DNA of 64,000 nucleotides from Dyadobacter chenwenxiniae (GTDB lineage Bacteria > Bacteroidota > Bacteroidia > Cytophagales > Spirosomataceae). The position numbers were made by a program, and so were the translations under genes. The notes beneath the pieces were generated by a model. That model was given only the letters and a program-made list of their open reading frames with translations. It did no database searches and was not told the origin of the DNA. The DNA lies in assembly GCF_022869785.1 (NCBI RefSeq), contig NZ_CP094997.1, positions 5,885,001 through 5,949,000 of the forward strand. Direction: 5' to 3'. Position 1 is the stretch's first letter, and each line of letters opens with the position of its first letter. Of this stretch, positions 34,163-43,500 are shown piece by piece.

Positions 34163-35068
34163 TTAATTTCTGGCAAACTTTTCAAGTTCGGAGTTGAATT
34201 TATCCATTTCTTCCAGGAATAACCCGTGTCCGCCTTTTTCAAATTTCACAATGTAGGAACCTTTGATGGCTTTATTCAGCTGTTCAGCCTGAGCGAAATC
34301 ACACAGTTTGTCGTTTACGCCGTGGAATATCGCGACCGGCATTTTGATTTTTGACAACTCAGGACGAAGATCCAGGTTACCCAATGCTGTAATGGCTTGT
34401 GTAGTAGCGTAGGGTGATGCATTCAGGTTGATGCTTTCCAGCCATTTGATAGATTCCGGTGAAAGTCCGCCTTCCTGCCCTTCAAATGCTTTCCCGAAAC
34501 CTGCTACGAGTTGCTCGCGGTTGGTTTTTGTCTGCTTGATCAGATCGGCTGCGCCCTGTTCGGTGATGCCGTAAGGATGGCCTTCGCGTTGTTTCCATGA
34601 TGGACCTGTTGCACCGAATAAGGCTAATTTCTTGATATGTGCACCATTATATTTAGTCACAAAGTGTAGGGTCACAGCGCTTCCCAACGAAAATCCTCCA
34701 AGCGTTGCGTTTTCAATTTTCAGTTTTTCCAAAACCACTTTAATGTCGTCGGAGAAAGTGTCGAAATCGTATTTTCCATAAGGTCTGTCTGATTTTCCAA
34801 AACCGCGGAGGGAAATGCCGATAACCCTGAACCCTTTTTCAACCAAATACTGGTATTGATATTCGTACATCTCATTGTTCAGCGGCCATCCGTGGATGAG
34901 CACCACGGGCTGACCTTCGCCAAGGTCGATCACGTGTAGTTTTACATTTTTCTCTACTTCAATGTATTCTTCTCTTCCCAGGGATGCCGACTTGCGTGTT
35001 TGTGCGAACAGGAGTTGGCTTTGGATAAAAGTGAACATGAATGCGATGGTCAAGGCAATAGTTTTCAT
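34163..35068 (-). CDS. exported alpha/beta hydrolase (haloperoxidase-like fold)
   Basis: A 301-residue protein with a signal peptide ending LLFAQ near residue 22. The catalytic triad is visible: nucleophile Ser in GGFSLGS near 127, Asp in HGVNDKLCDF near 250, and His in GGHGLFLEE near 280. The oxyanion block is VVLIHGWPLN near 54. The fold group contains non-heme haloperoxidase-like and esterase enzymes; the substrate is not known. It forms its own unit with a terminator downstream. Confidence 0.88.
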   Translation of the reverse strand: MKTIALTIAFMFTFIQSQLLFAQTRKSASLGREEYIEVEKNVKLHVIDLGEGQPVVLIHGWPLNNEMYEYQYQYLVEKGFRVIGISLRGFGKSDRPYGKYDFDTFSDDIKVVLEKLKIENATLGGFSLGSAVTLHFVTKYNGAHIKKLALFGATGPSWKQREGHPYGITEQGAADLIKQTKTNREQLVAGFGKAFEGQEGGLSPESIKWLESINLNASPYATTQAITALGNLDLRPELSKIKMPVAIFHGVNDKLCDFAQAEQLNKAIKGSYIVKFEKGGHGLFLEEMDKFNSELEKFARN

Positions 35069-35216
35069 CTGAATGGTAAGTTTGAAATTTTAAGTTAATC
35101 TGCTAACCGTTAGCGGATTGTCGTTCTGTTTTGACATGACAAAGGTGGCAGGATAAACCGCGCAGAAGAATGGATAAAAGGCAATGCGCCTTGTACATTT
35201 TTCCCGAAAGGGGGAA

Positions 35217-36146
35217 TTATGGCCGGTAAAAAGTCGCGAGTTGGTTCAATCGCTGCCTGACCAGCGCGTTTTTCATGGGTTCGAACCGTGCCAGCTCTAC
35301 ATGGTTTTTTGTAACGACGATATAAAATGGTTGATTCATTTTTGCTGTAAGGTGATAGATAGTTGCAAGTTCTGCGATATCTTCAAACCACGCCGCCATT
35401 GCATATAAGGAAGGAAAAGGCGTCTTCGCCAGTCTCGTATAAACTTCCGGTGCCAGGCTGATCGGCAATGGCTTTCCGCTTCGGAAACGGGTTTGTTCGA
35501 GCAGAGAATCAATGTATGGTTCGGCAGGCACATTCATCATGCGCCAAATATCTTTGGTAAACTGTGTCGGTGGCACGATTGCGCCTGCTTTGGCAGGGTG
35601 CGGGTTAATGTCCAGCACCGCGTCCACAATGTGCGTCGCCTCATGCATGAGCACGTAAATGATCGCATCCATATTCCCGCCCTCGACCCGAACGCTATAA
35701 TTAGAATCCGCTTCCTGCTTGAAACAGGTATTTTCCTTCCAAGTCGCCCACTGGGAAATGTTCTCGTCCAACAAGCTGGCCCGAAAAGTAATGTTAAACA
35801 TTTTCGTTGCGCCTCCCGTGTCAACCGGTGAGGTCAAGGCAGTATTCGGCATGTTGTCCATGAAGCTGATGCTTTGCAAATGTTGTTTCAAGATGCGCTG
35901 GTGCAGTGGTGTCAAATGTGCAAAAGCTTTATTTACTTTCTCTTTTTCGGCGGGTGTCAACGTGCGGTTAACGGGCTTCATTCCAGCCTCGCGGAAGCTT
36001 TTGAAAACACTTTCGGGTGCAATTTGAATGCGTTGGGAAGGATCACTTCTATCAACATGAACCTGCTTTTGCGCCCAGGTAAGGGATAGCATACACAGCG
36101 TAAGTAATGTGGCAATAGCAACTGAAAGTCGAGGCTGAATGGTCAT
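35217..36146 (-). CDS. predicted exported zinc metallopeptidase
   Basis: A 309-residue protein with a signal peptide (MTIQPRLSVAIATLL to TWAQ). The zinc motif HEATH is near residue 167 in LMHEATHIVDAVLD, with a possible third ligand later (WFEDIAELATIYHL, near 260). I do not recognise a MEROPS family. ATG 36146 is preferred, giving a normal signal peptide; the ORF opens at 36170. It stands alone. Confidence 0.7.
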   Translation of the reverse strand: MTIQPRLSVAIATLLTLCMLSLTWAQKQVHVDRSDPSQRIQIAPESVFKSFREAGMKPVNRTLTPAEKEKVNKAFAHLTPLHQRILKQHLQSISFMDNMPNTALTSPVDTGGATKMFNITFRASLLDENISQWATWKENTCFKQEADSNYSVRVEGGNMDAIIYVLMHEATHIVDAVLDINPHPAKAGAIVPPTQFTKDIWRMMNVPAEPYIDSLLEQTRFRSGKPLPISLAPEVYTRLAKTPFPSLYAMAAWFEDIAELATIYHLTAKMNQPFYIVVTKNHVELARFEPMKNALVRQRLNQLATFYRP

Positions 36147-36216
36147 TTGGAAGTGAAAATATGATAGCAAAAATTTTTGAATGAACGTTAAACAGCACTT
36201 GTATAACTTAATTATA

Positions 36217-36224
36217 TATATTTG
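36217..36224 (+). promoter_or_regulatory. Bacteroidota-type -7 element (TATATTTG)
   Basis: TATATTTG matches the TAnnTTTG consensus and lies 20 bp before the ATG at 36245. A TTG at 36199-36201 is 15 bp upstream, shorter than the usual 19-21 bp, so the -33 assignment is weak. Confidence 0.35.
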
Positions 36225-36244
36225 AAAATCTTATCATTTTGATT

Positions 36245-37051
36245 ATGAAATTATCTTTTGCCACATTGACTTTAATAATGCTTGCGCATCAGGCCTGCGC
36301 ACAGTCCTCGTTGCTGAAAGGAACCTGGATTACCCCGGACCAAGAGTTGATCGAAATTTTAAATCTCGGCCGGGATTCAAGCAATGTTCTAGCTAATAAA
36401 TCGCTGCGAGAGGACTATTTCCTCTTGTTCGTTTTCGGGGACACATTGAGTTTTCAACAAATATATACAAGCTCTGCAACAGACCTCAAAGTGGAATATG
36501 TAGATCGATACGACTTGAAAGTCGTCAGTTGTAATGATTCGAATCTCGTTGTAAAGCCGGTTTCCAAGTTGTCAAAAGCTTATTTTCAGGGCCGTCCGCT
36601 TCTGAAACTCAGGAGAAAAGAGCAGGTGATTGATACGACGATTATCTTTGAAAAAATGACTTATCACGCTACACCGGCTTGGTTTAGTCCCACGGTTTCA
36701 CTCGAACTCGACAACCGCAAAAATCTGTCGTTAGAGATTACAAATGACTTTTATAAGTATAATGGCAACCTGGCAACCGGTCATTACACCGCAGTGCTGG
36801 ATGATGGCACTTACAACCAGTTTATTGCGACGCTGCAAAACAGTGGCATACGAACGCTGCGATTTGGAAATATGGTGGTGAATGACTCTCCGGAAATCAC
36901 GATCGATATTTATTTTAATGGATCGCGGAAGTATTTGAAATCGACAGATGTTCCCCGATCAGCCAGCGACCTCCTCTCCTTTATTATGTCGCGTTTACAG
37001 GTATATCCTGGTCTGACGGCGTTAGATATCATTGATACATTAAAACGTTAA
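36245..37051 (+). CDS. secreted protein of unknown function
   Basis: A 268-residue protein with a signal peptide MKLSFATLTLIMLAHQACAQ (1-20). The mature part starts SSLLKGTWITPDQELIEIL, a lipocalin-like opening, and has a second half with SLEITNDFYKYNGNLATG and a C-terminal YFNGSRKYLKS. No catalytic motif is evident and I do not recognise the family. ATG 36245 is chosen over the upstream TTG. It converges on the NTF2-like gene 5 bp away. Confidence 0.75.
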   Translation: MKLSFATLTLIMLAHQACAQSSLLKGTWITPDQELIEILNLGRDSSNVLANKSLREDYFLLFVFGDTLSFQQIYTSSATDLKVEYVDRYDLKVVSCNDSNLVVKPVSKLSKAYFQGRPLLKLRRKEQVIDTTIIFEKMTYHATPAWFSPTVSLELDNRKNLSLEITNDFYKYNGNLATGHYTAVLDDGTYNQFIATLQNSGIRTLRFGNMVVNDSPEITIDIYFNGSRKYLKSTDVPRSASDLLSFIMSRLQVYPGLTALDIIDTLKR

Positions 37052-37056
37052 AGGAT

Positions 37057-37380
37057 TTAATCAGTGATTTTCAACGAGCTAATTAATACATCTTCCAATT
37101 CAAGATGATAATTCATCACAGCCGGACTGCCCGGAAATGTACCGCTCACTTCCACCGTAAGTTTTCCTTTTGTGTCATTTTGATGAAAATCAATGGGTGT
37201 CAACTGCATATTATACTTTTCTGTCGCCTCTTGAATCCACCCCTTAATTTCCTCCCTGCCAGAATAGGACGAGCCTTCATCGGAAACGGTTGCGTGTTCT
37301 GTAAAATACGTGGCAAAAGTGGTGGTGTCCAAATCGTTCTGTGCCTTGATCAGGCCTTCAATGTTGTTAGGAAGTTTCAT
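37057..37380 (-). CDS. NTF2-like / SnoaL-like protein
   Basis: A 107-residue cytoplasmic protein. The pattern of an N-terminal helix (IEGLIKAQNDLDTTTFATYFTEHATVSDEG), the SYSGREEIKGW segment and C-terminal strands matches the small NTF2-like/SnoaL fold. These proteins often accompany SDR enzymes. It lies directly downstream of the broken SDR gene on the same strand (66 bp), and is the only intact protein-coding member of that locus. Confidence 0.85.
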   Translation of the reverse strand: MKLPNNIEGLIKAQNDLDTTTFATYFTEHATVSDEGSSYSGREEIKGWIQEATEKYNMQLTPIDFHQNDTKGKLTVEVSGTFPGSPAVMNYHLELEDVLISSLKITD

Positions 37381-37446
37381 GATTATTTAAGTTTTATGTT
37401 GATTAAAAATGGTTATTGATTTAATAAGGATTGGGTAAATGCTTGT

Positions 37447-37863
37447 CTAAACAGTAGAAATTGTGCCGCCGTCGATCACATACTCGGTGCCCGTGAGATA
37501 AGCCGCGCGAGGCGAAACCAGGAAGCCAACCAATTCTGCAACTTCTTCCGGCCAGGCCGGCCTGCCGAACGGAATGCCGCCCAATGCATCCATGACGCCT
37601 TTCGCAGCTTGTTCAGCAGTGACGCCTGAGCTCTCAGCGATGCGCTCCATCTATTCTGGCCGATGCCGTAGTCATAATCCATCCCGGCGATACAGTCAGC
37701 ACGCGCACGCCTTTTGGTGCGACTTCATTCGGAAGGCTTTTGCTGTAATTGACCAAAGCAGCTTTCGCCGCTGCATAAGGAAGCGTGGAGTCATACAGTG
37801 GCAACTTCGCCTGAATGGATGCAATGTGGATAATGACGGTTCGTTTTCAAAATTAAAGTCCAT
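37447..37863 (-). pseudogene. SDR-family oxidoreductase remnant, internally deleted and frameshifted
   Basis: An ATG at 37863 opens MDFNFEN, a plausible SDR N-terminus. The next readable SDR sequence, in another frame, is RTVIIHIASIQ with the catalytic Ser, PYAAAKAAL with the Tyr and Lys, and VRVLTVSPGW. The TGxxxGxG nucleotide-binding region is missing, so roughly 120 or more residues were deleted. A second single-base shift near 37650 moves the frame to the C-terminal part (MERIAESSGV ending VIDGGTISTV). The gene cannot make a working enzyme. It is divergent from the HxlR gene. Confidence 0.85.
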
Positions 37864-37935
37864 GACCTTGCTGATTTGTTTAGGACAAATTTCAGCACTA
37901 TGCTACTCGCTGACAAGTACGGACTTACGATTCAG

Positions 37936-37957
37936 ATAGGGATAAATTTATCCCTAT
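37936..37957. promoter_or_regulatory. perfect 22-bp palindrome, candidate HxlR operator
   Basis: The arm ATAGGGATAAA is followed directly by its exact reverse complement. It lies between the divergent HxlR gene (ATG 37992) and SDR remnant (ATG 37863). It touches a TTG at 37957-37959 that is 20 bp before a TATATTTG element at 37980-37987. HxlR proteins bind such palindromes; regulation of both genes is inferred. Confidence 0.75.
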
Positions 37958-37987
37958 TGAACCGCCAGACGCATATGTTTATATTTG
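37957..37987 (+). promoter_or_regulatory. Bacteroidota-type promoter of the HxlR gene
   Basis: TTG at 37957-37959 and TATATTTG at 37980-37987 are separated by 20 bp, matching the TTG-N19-21-TAnnTTTG pattern. The expected start of transcription falls at or near the ATG at 37992, which would give a leaderless or near-leaderless mRNA. Confidence 0.5.
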
Positions 37988-37991
37988 CATT

Positions 37992-38333
37992 ATGTACGAA
38001 AGAAAGACAATGCCCGACCTGATCGGCGAAGTGCTTTATGGCAAATGGAAGATGCGGCTTTTGTAGTTTATCAACGAAGGTTTTCAACGCCCCAGCGAGC
38101 TGCAACGGAAAATTCCGGGAGCATCCCGCCGGGTGTTGAATGTGCAGTTAAAAGAACTGGAAAGCCACGAGCTGGTTGGTAAAATCATTTATCCCGTCGT
38201 CCCGCCAAAAGTTGAATATTATCTCACTGATTTTGGAAAATCACTCATTCCGGTCATCGGTGTAATCGGGCAATGGGGCGACGAGCACGACCAGCGTTTA
38301 CGGACGCTTATTGAAAAGAACATACATTCTTAA
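37992..38333 (+). pseudogene. HxlR-family regulator with an in-frame TAG
   Basis: From ATG 37992 the frame reads MYERKTMPDLIGEVLYGKWK then MRLL, a TAG at 38064-38066, and continues in the same frame for 88 codons: FINEGFQRPSELQRKIPGAS, QLKELESHELVGKIIYP, FGKSLIPVIGVIGQWG. This is a complete 113-residue HxlR winged-helix protein apart from one amber codon, most likely from a Tyr or Trp codon. Genes in the window commonly end in TAG, so recoding is unlikely. Downstream initiation at Met codons after the stop could make only a fragment. Confidence 0.85.
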
Positions 38334-39558
38334 CGACCGTAGTTCCCTGACAAGCTTCCCGCAAGATTTTCTCCATTTCCACCAGCAAGCCAGGGATTGG
38401 CGTATCGCTGGTGTTAGTCAGGCAAAGCGAACCATTGGAAGTTAACGCACCGATCGTCTGTTCCATTCCTTTGCCCGAGCGCACCATCGGGCCATACAAC
38501 GCTTCCAGTTTTAATGGTCCGAAATCAGTTTTGTATCTCACCTTTACCAGATTGGTCACCATAATGTGATGGTTGAATGCCTGTTTCAGTGCATCCAGCA
38601 TTTGCTGTATATCATTATGGCCGAAGACAATGTCCCGGAAAAAAGACAAATAGCCCGTCACATATTCCACGGAATTCGTGCCTTCGAGTCCTGCTTTTGC
38701 GAGTCTTGCCAGATCCCAAAAAGTTAGATAGGCCTTTTTTTCAAAAAACACCGATTGTGTGGTGATATTGAGACCAAAATTATCATCCAGATTAAGCGCT
38801 GCCCGCGTGCAGATCGGTGAAACCAGCTCCATTTTTGCCTCGTCCCATTCCGGGCGCATTTTCCTGGAAGCCACCAGCACCGCCGCACAGATCGCGCCAT
38901 GAACGGTTGTGTTTTCCTGCCTGGCGCGTTCGAGAATGTTACGCGTGATGTCCTCAGAAAACCGGTGCGAAGAAACCAATGGTTTGACAATGTCCGTTTT
39001 CATTTTCAGTTCGAGCACCTTACTGAACGTTTGAGCTGGCAGATCTTCCGGCATGTCGAGCGTTTCGTCGTTTGAAACCTGCGGCGCCATTGGTTCAAGT
39101 TCTTTTCCGGTAACGGCCAGCAGTATATCCCGTGTTAAAACGCTCAATGATGTGCCATCGGCCACGGTGTGGTTTGCGACCAGAATCAGGACGGTGCTGT
39201 CTGTATTTTGAACCAAAACAACCCTTAGGAGCGGGCCTTCTTCCGTATTGAACCTCACTGAAAGCTCTTTTTCAACCTCCTGCTGCCAGCGGTAACCCTG
39301 TTGAGCATGCACCACGCGGAGCGGAATGTGCAGGTTTTCTACATGCTGCAACGTGGGCCTTGCCAGCTCATCCAGTACCACCCTTACTGAAAGGTTCGGA
39401 TGGCGTTTTTGTACCATTTGAATGGCATTTCGCCATTTTTCAATTGGCTGGGTGCCGACAATGTCTGCTGCAAGCGCAAAGTCTTTGGAATCGATCTGGT
39501 CGAGCAGCCAAAATGTTTTTTCGAATGCACCTAACGTGCGGTTTTGTTGTCTTTTCAT
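38308..39558 (-). CDS. condensation-domain-like acyltransferase (PapA-like)
   Basis: A 416-residue protein of the chloramphenicol acetyltransferase/condensation-domain superfamily. The catalytic motif HTVADGTSL (HxxxD) is near residue 130. The second half has the LNITTQSVFF and MVTNLVKV strands of the family. It resembles PapA-type phthiocerol/alcohol acyltransferases. No polyketide or peptide synthetase is in the window, so it may esterify a lipid or small alcohol. ATG 39558 (MKRQQNRTLG) fits better than the ORF opening at 39633. Its 3' end overlaps the HxlR pseudogene by 26 bp. Confidence 0.85.
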   Translation of the reverse strand: MKRQQNRTLGAFEKTFWLLDQIDSKDFALAADIVGTQPIEKWRNAIQMVQKRHPNLSVRVVLDELARPTLQHVENLHIPLRVVHAQQGYRWQQEVEKELSVRFNTEEGPLLRVVLVQNTDSTVLILVANHTVADGTSLSVLTRDILLAVTGKELEPMAPQVSNDETLDMPEDLPAQTFSKVLELKMKTDIVKPLVSSHRFSEDITRNILERARQENTTVHGAICAAVLVASRKMRPEWDEAKMELVSPICTRAALNLDDNFGLNITTQSVFFEKKAYLTFWDLARLAKAGLEGTNSVEYVTGYLSFFRDIVFGHNDIQQMLDALKQAFNHHIMVTNLVKVRYKTDFGPLKLEALYGPMVRSGKGMEQTIGALTSNGSLCLTNTSDTPIPGLLVEMEKILREACQGTTVVKNVCSFQ

Positions 39559-39871
39559 TTTACATTGAGTTAAAGATGATGGGAGCGGAACTAACCGTCC
39601 CTTTGAACTGAATGCAAAATTGGCAGACTGCAATGTGGGAGAGAATGGACAAAAGTCGAGCAGTCATGCACATTTAGCCATCCACGACTTTCGCGCGCAT
39701 CCATGCAACAATGGGAGGATAAGATCACAATGGTCTCATCGTGAGTTAGATGGTCAAAGCCTTCGGGGACGCATCATTTATTTATAACTGATCAAAGTTT
39801 TTTTTATTTGGGTTAGTCCGTTTCATGAGCAGACCAGTAACGTTGTGGCAGAAATCTAAATAAAGAAGAAA
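39559..39871. other. intergenic region, nothing firm
   Basis: This 313-bp gap between the acyltransferase start and the acetyltransferase start holds a short AAAGTCG/CGACTTT inverted repeat near 39651-39690 and an AT-rich end. No gene is supported. Confidence 0.4.
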
Positions 39872-40420
39872 ATGAACAGAGCAAGTAAAGCAGATCTTTT
39901 TCGCTATGGAGGACTTTCAGGGAATACAGGCTTTTTGAAAGGTCTTCGAATTCCAGGATTCAGATATATGTATTTGGTGCGTAATGCTGCCAGGCATACG
40001 AAATATTCAATTCAATGGTTTTTCTTTACCGCCCTCATCAAAAGGTATTCTTATAAATACGGCTTCCAAATCTCCCCAAATACTGAAATTGGGGAGGGAT
40101 TATATATCGGACATCACGGGGTAATTGTAATTAATGAAAAAGCTAAAATTGGGAAAAATTGTAATATCGCGCACGGTGTTACGATCGGACAAACCAATAG
40201 AGGAAAGTTGAAAGGTTGCCCAACAATCGGCAATAAAGTTTGGATAGGAACGGGTTCGGTAATTGTGGGTAATATAAAAATCGGATCCAATGTTTTAATT
40301 GCTCCTAACTCATTTGTAAATGTCGATGTTCCGGATTATTCATTGGTGCTGGGAAATCCCTGTAAAATTGTGAGCAATGATAACCCGTGTGAAGGCTATA
40401 TTGAGAATATATTTGAATAA
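39872..40420 (+). CDS. serine-acetyltransferase-like hexapeptide protein, likely polysaccharide-related
   Basis: A 182-residue acyltransferase. Residues of about 60-165 form a left-handed beta-helix of hexapeptide repeats (IGEGLYIGHHGVIVI, KIGKNCNIAHGVTIGQTN, VWIGTGSVIVGN). The H-x-x-x-I-A-H-G-V-T-I-G pattern is typical of CysE-like and EPS O-acetyltransferases. The N-terminal helix domain of full-length CysE is absent, so a cell-surface polysaccharide role is more likely than cysteine synthesis. AT-rich compared with its neighbours and orphaned from any EPS cluster. Confidence 0.85.
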   Translation: MNRASKADLFRYGGLSGNTGFLKGLRIPGFRYMYLVRNAARHTKYSIQWFFFTALIKRYSYKYGFQISPNTEIGEGLYIGHHGVIVINEKAKIGKNCNIAHGVTIGQTNRGKLKGCPTIGNKVWIGTGSVIVGNIKIGSNVLIAPNSFVNVDVPDYSLVLGNPCKIVSNDNPCEGYIENIFE

Positions 40421-40593
40421 TAGCTGGCGGATTTGTACTGACGTCTTTTTTCCGGGAAAATAAAAATGGCCGGTTTTAGCGATAAGTTCTGCATTTGTAC
40501 TTTATGTAACTTTGAGCTACTTTTTTTGGTAAAGCCGATAATCGCAGGGTAGAATTTATAAAGCTGTAAGGTTTCTCAGTGTAATACGTTAGC

Positions 40594-43500
40594 TCAGTTA
40601 TTTAAATAAATCACAAACTTACTGCCGACACCTGGCTCACTTTCTACGGCTATTCTACCGCCGGCAGCATTGACTATTTTGCTGGCCAGGTATAGGCCGA
40701 TCCCATAGCCATCACCACCTGCGTTCAACCGGGTATATTTCTCGAAAATGGCATCAAGGTGACGCTTTTCCATTCCCAACCCGTTGTCTTCAACAGAAAG
40801 GACGGTTTGGTTACCTTCTGCCCAAATCCGGACCGTAATAAGTGGCCGCCGTTCGGACCTGTATTTAATGCCGTTTGCAATAAGGTTATACAGAATGCTA
40901 CGCAGATTTTTTTTAGAAAATATAACTTGCTTTACCTGCACGTCCCTTTTTATAACCGCCCCGCTGGATTTGACCCGCTCATCCAGGCTCCATTCAATGT
41001 TATCGAGTAGCTCATCAATATCGACTGGCTCTGTTTCCAGCGCATTGTTTTCAATTTTGGCAACCACGGCGATCTCACTGATCAGGGCGCGGAATTTCTT
41101 TACCGAGCCGTTGATGATGGGCAGGACTTCTTTGATCTCGGGGTCGCTGGTATCAATGGAGCTCATCAGTGAAATGCTCACTTCAATGCTGGCTAATGGG
41201 TCAAGCAAGTCATGGGATGCGGTATGGACAAAATTGTCCAGGTCAGCATTAATCCGCATCAGCGCTTCATTCTTTTTGTCAAGCTGTTGCTGGACTATCT
41301 TCAAGTCGGTGATGTCGTTAAAAGTAATGATGGCCCCTGATGTCTTATTGTCGAGTTGTTTGATGTAAGGCATTGTCATCACCTGGAACCATTTGCCGTT
41401 CTTGGTCTGGATTTCTTTGGTGATCACGGCATCACCCGACAATACCGCATTGATATCTTCAATAATGGTCTCGATTTTGAAGTTTGTAGAGATATTGGCC
41501 AAAGGTCTGCCGATATCACTTTCAAGCAGGTTAATCAGTTTAACAGCGCCTGGGGAGTATTTGATCAGCCGCAGCTGGTCGTCCAGGAAAAGTTGCCCGT
41601 TGACATTGCTCCGGAAATAATTGTTTAAATCATCGTTGAGCGCTAAAAGCTCTTTATTTTTGAGCTGATAATCGGAATTAATGGTATGCAGCTCTTCATT
41701 GATTGACTGCATTTCTTCACTGGTACTTTGCATTTCTTCGTTTGCAGAAAGCAGCTCTTCATTAAAGGACTGCATGTTCTCTTCCTGTGCATACAGTTTT
41801 TCATTGGAGGCCATGAGCTTTTCTTTCAGGTCCTTCACTTCCTGTTCCAGGCTCTGTGTGTACTGGTCAAAATAGATTTGCTCATTAAAGACCTGCCCGT
41901 GCGCTACCACCTTTTCACCAGGGATTTCTTCACTGATCCGCACGACCAGAAAACCATTGGAGCGGCCTTTGTAAACCATAGGGCTTACTGTTAATGTAAC
42001 ACTGACGATATCCTCACCTTGTTTGATGTTGATCCCGGTGACCGAAGATGTCTCTCCGCTCTGTAAAACAATGTTAAAAACCGTTTTGTACGCTACTGCA
42101 AGCGGGCCCGGAAGTAGTTCGGTAAACTCGCTGGTCATGATTTTTTGAAGCAGGAACTTCGTCGTATCCCCATAGAACTTCACAATCTTTTCATTTGGGT
42201 CAATACAGATTACGAGCTGCTCCAGATCCTTCATCAATGTCTCATTGATCGCGTCGCCAAGGGTTCTGTCTGGGATCTTATAGGTTTGTTCCTGGGAGTG
42301 TGCCGTACCCATCAGCTTCTTATAAGGTACATCTGGCAGCGAATAGGATTCAAACCTTCCCGGGTGCTGCGTTCCCTGATTTTTATAGACTTTAAATCTT
42401 TTACTGATTACTTTCAGGCTTTGCATGATGGGCAGCGGGTTTTCGCTTGAACCCAGAAAAAGGTAGCCTTGCGGCCTGAGCCCAAAAAGGAGCATCTGGT
42501 AGATTTTCTTTTGAAGCGACGGTGTCATGTAGATCAAGACATTCCGGCAGCTTATAAAATGCATATTGCAATACGGCGGATTTTTGACCAGGTCGTGCTG
42601 GGCGAAAATGACCATCTTGCGTAGTTCGGGCATGACCTTGTAATCATTCCCTTCTTTCGTAAAGAACCGCTTTAAGCGCTGTTGTGACAGGCCAGCTAGA
42701 ACGCCGGTTTTATATACACCTTTACCTGCCTGGGACAATGCGGCGCCATCGATATCGGTTGCAAAAATCTTTACAACATGATCATTGATCCTATCCCCCA
42801 ATTGTTCACTGATCAACATAGCCATCGAATACGCTTCTTCACCAGTGGCGCACCCGGTGACCCAAACCCTGATTTCCTGCAATGGTGTCAAATCGGCCAT
42901 GATAGCGGGTATGACCTGGCTTTCAACAAACTCAAAAGATTCCGTATCACGGAAAAACGCCGTTACACTAATTAGAAAATCCTTCGCTAAAACTTCCAGC
43001 TCACCAGGATTGGCCTTGATAAATTGGATATAGCCTTGCAACTCTATAAAATTATTGGAGGCCGCCCTTCTTTTTATCCTTCTTAAAATGGTGGATTGCT
43101 TGTAATCAGAAAAATCCAGGGGAAGTTTCTGGTTAATCAACGCAATGATTTCACCTACGTGTTCTTCATCATGAATGCTCGTGGCTAACAGGTCAAGCTC
43201 CCGCTTCACATAGTCTTCAATGGCAGCAGGCATCGCTTCCGGTTCCAGGATATAATCCACCATCCCGGTGGCGATTGCATTAGCTGGCATGCTGTGAAAT
43301 TCTGTGCCGTCCGGCTCCCTGGCAATCACCAGGCCGCCAGCCTTTTTTATGGCTTTGATCCCATCAGTACCATCCGATCCCAGGCCTGAGAGCACGACCG
43401 CGATTGCTTTTGTCCCATAGTCTGAAGCAAGGGATTGAAAAAAAGTGTTAATGGTCATATGGGGACTGCGCTCATCCTGCTTGTCGGTCAGATACAAACT

